Below are positions 11,930-13,656 of a stretch of DNA of 13,656 nucleotides, piece by piece. Source of the DNA: Rhodospirillaceae bacterium (lineage in GTDB: Bacteria > Pseudomonadota > Alphaproteobacteria > Thalassobaculales > Thalassobaculaceae); contig PCAV01000062.1 of assembly GCA_002730675.1 (NCBI GenBank), forward strand, positions 2,827 to 16,482. Direction: 5' to 3'. The notes under the pieces are model-generated. The model was not told the origin of the DNA, did not search any database, and was given only the letters and a program-made list of their open reading frames with translations. Position numbers and translations under genes: made by a program. Each line of letters starts with the position of its first letter. The stretch's first letter is position 1.

Positions 11930-13402
11930 ATGTGGCTACTGATTAGCTGTACTCTGGTAACAACGCTGTTTGGTACAAACCTTACAATAGCAAATGTTTC
12001 ACTTCCCCAAATTCAAGGTGCCCTATCCGCGAGCCCTGACCAAATGTCATGGGTAATTACTGCAAATTTAATTGCTACAGCAGTGACTATTCCCCTAGCT
12101 AGTTGGTTAGCGAATAGATTTGGGCGTCGGAATTCGATGATATTTGGCGTCACTGGATTTGCCTTGGCGTCACTGATGTGTGGTCTTTCCAATTCACTTG
12201 CTGAATTGATTATTTGGCGAGTAATCCAATCGGCTTCCTGCTCTCCATTAATGGCTATTGCTCAATCCGTAGTTATTGATGAATTTACCGGGGAGCGAAG
12301 GAGCCGGGCTACGTCAATTTATATGATGGGTGTTGGCATTCCACCATCTGTAGCTCCTATTATTGGCGGCTATGTCTGCGAAGAGTTATCGTGGTCCTGG
12401 GTTTTTTATATATTAATTCCGGTTGCAGTTCTAGCGATTTTGGGTCTTTTAAAGTCAGTTAAACCCGATGCCCCTAATAAGAAGTTGGAGAATGTCGATT
12501 GGATTGGTTTTCTTAGTCTTGCGGCTACAATTGCATGTATACAGTTATTGCTGGACCGTGGTGAGCGTGAAGAATGGTTTTCATCCCTTGAAATAAGAGC
12601 AGAATGTTTTCTAGCGCTAATTTTTGCATGGATATTTTTTGCCCACAGCCTTACGAGGAAGAAACCATTAATTGATCTTACTTTATTTCTTAATAGAAAC
12701 TTTGCCTTGGGAATAGCCATACATTGTGTTTTTGGGATGTTGTTCGTTACGCCTTTGGTGACGATACCGACCATGCTCCAGCAACTTAGCGACGCACCTG
12801 ATTTTTTGGTAGGGGTACTTATCGGATTGCGATTTATAGCAACTGCTGTGGCTATGTTGATAATGATAATTTGGGGAAATAAATGGGACCCTCGATTTTT
12901 ATTGGTACTTGGCTTTGGGCTGCATACTTACGCGGGATTTTTAATGTGTAATTTTGATATGAACACCTCGGTTCAAGATATGTCGTTCGTTCTTATTCTA
13001 ACGGGACTGGGCGTAGGTTTTCTTTGGGTCCCAATGACATTAGTACCGTTTTCAAATCTTGAAGCGGCACGTTCAGTGGAGGGGACAATGATATGGAATT
13101 TTATTCGTAGTATTGGGTCAAGTTTCTATATCTCGGCCAGCTTTATCGTGATTTTTCATACGCAAAAGATCAACTACGCTCAGCTAGCAGAAAATATTCA
13201 TCCTTATTTCAACTTTTTTAGTTTCAACTCTTTCATAGAAATGAGTGGTGGATTACCAATAACGGCCAGCGAACTTACCCAGCAGGCAATCAATATTGGT
13301 TATATCAATAGTTTTCACCTGTTTTTTTGGACCTCGTTAATTGTATATCCATTGATACTTTTGATTTCGTGGCCTCCTAAAAATTATTCCAGGGCGAACT
13401 AA
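11930..13402 (+). CDS. DHA2 (EmrB/QacA-type) MFS drug exporter
   Basis: Proton-driven inner-membrane exporter, 490 residues, about 14 membrane helices as in the DHA2 family. Visible signatures: T-I-A-N-V-S-L-P in helix 1, W-V-I-T-A-N-L-I-A-T-A in helix 2, loop motif A-N-R-F-G-R-R near 61-67, a helix 4 R-V-I-Q-S, and the exporter motif G-I-P-P-S-V-A-P-I-I-G-G-Y-V near helix 5. The N-terminus is unusually short: it begins directly in the first helix, and an in-frame TAA lies three codons upstream. No EmrA-like membrane-fusion or TolC-like gene is in the window. Export of glutathione conjugates or toxic organics is inferred from its GST neighbours. Confidence 0.93.
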   Translation: MWLLISCTLVTTLFGTNLTIANVSLPQIQGALSASPDQMSWVITANLIATAVTIPLASWLANRFGRRNSMIFGVTGFALASLMCGLSNSLAELIIWRVIQSASCSPLMAIAQSVVIDEFTGERRSRATSIYMMGVGIPPSVAPIIGGYVCEELSWSWVFYILIPVAVLAILGLLKSVKPDAPNKKLENVDWIGFLSLAATIACIQLLLDRGEREEWFSSLEIRAECFLALIFAWIFFAHSLTRKKPLIDLTLFLNRNFALGIAIHCVFGMLFVTPLVTIPTMLQQLSDAPDFLVGVLIGLRFIATAVAMLIMIIWGNKWDPRFLLVLGFGLHTYAGFLMCNFDMNTSVQDMSFVLILTGLGVGFLWVPMTLVPFSNLEAARSVEGTMIWNFIRSIGSSFYISASFIVIFHTQKINYAQLAENIHPYFNFFSFNSFIEMSGGLPITASELTQQAINIGYINSFHLFFWTSLIVYPLILLISWPPKNYSRAN

Positions 13403-13525
13403 TTTAAAACTTTTAGTTATCGAGGTACCAACCGTATTGAAACTTTTTTATACAGAGCTATGTAGGCGTAGAGTCATACCCATGAAAAGATGTTTCCATT
13501 TTAGAAAATCGCAAAGCTTTAATTT

Positions 13526-13656
13526 CTAACAGCAGCCACAGGATTTGTTTTTGCTCTGTTTTGGTATTTTGGGGAGTGCTCGAAGTGACTTAAAAGTAGA
13601 TAGCTTACTCTCTTCTTCAGCAAGGGCCTGCGCCTTCTTAGCAAACTTATCCTCCA
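13526..13656 (-). CDS. C-terminal part of an unidentified protein (runs off the window)
   Basis: An open minus-strand frame enters from the right edge and ends at TAG (13526-13528). The 42 or so visible residues are charged and look like a helix (D-K-F-A-K-K-A-Q-A-L-A-E-E-E), then a proline/lysine-rich linker (L-P-K-I-P-K-Q-S-K-N-K), and end S-C-G-C-C. A terminal C-G-C-C suggests metal binding or lipid/thiol chemistry, but no family can be named from this fragment. It converges with the exporter gene. Confidence 0.55.
   Translation of the reverse strand, partial: EDKFAKKAQALAEEESKLSTFKSLRALPKIPKQSKNKSCGCC

Noticed and set aside
12406..12774. Minus-strand frame of 122 residues
   Set aside because: Antisense shadow of the MFS exporter, with basic low-complexity composition.

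Overview
The window is visibly AT-rich and holds mostly small, single-domain genes with little operon structure. It looks like an alphaproteobacterium, probably free-living and possibly marine. This rests on a DUF2842 protein (a mostly alphaproteobacterial family), a periplasmic cytochrome c', a PCuAC copper chaperone and GC-poor coding sequence; the exact lineage is inference. No tRNA, rRNA, CRISPR array, IS element or phage gene was seen.

Layout. 1-1052: a GFA-family zinc protein with a GTG start and strong ribosome site, a probable terminator, then a DUF2237 protein. 1068-3831: a same-strand run of a DUF4396 membrane protein, cytochrome c', a membrane-anchored diheme cytochrome c, a tiny membrane protein whose start overlaps the cytochrome stop (ATGA), an NTF2-like protein and another small membrane protein. 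This looks like a periplasmic redox module, but no dehydrogenase or reductase is present. 3957-4195: a 16-codon mini-ORF overlapping the DUF2842 gene by ATGA. 4236-4507 (minus): a small GNAT acetyltransferase broken by a -1 frameshift at an A-run. 4855-6182: a secreted unknown, a small membrane protein, PCuAC and a 49-residue exported peptide that may be the stump of a SCO-type gene.

6183-9356 is gene-poor. It has a 45-residue unknown, a DUF3764/ABM-like small barrel (minus) divergent from an NTF2-like protein (plus) across a palindrome-rich spacer, a two-domain NIPSNAP-like protein (minus), and a 0.9 kb stretch with only mini-ORFs. 9357-13402 has a glutathione S-transferase, a two-domain dimeric alpha/beta-barrel protein, a second glutathione S-transferase and a DHA2/EmrB-type drug exporter, all on plus. 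The window ends inside an unidentified minus-strand gene with a Cys-rich C-terminus.

How it fits together (inference): the right third resembles a detoxification set (glutathione conjugation plus export). The left part combines copper delivery with c-type cytochromes, consistent with respiratory or nitric-oxide redox chemistry. The least expected features are two similar 24-residue membrane mini-proteins 4.4 kb apart, the frameshifted GNAT, the possible SCO stump after PCuAC, and the many small ORFs in the spacers. I found nothing I would call a clearly new multi-gene system.
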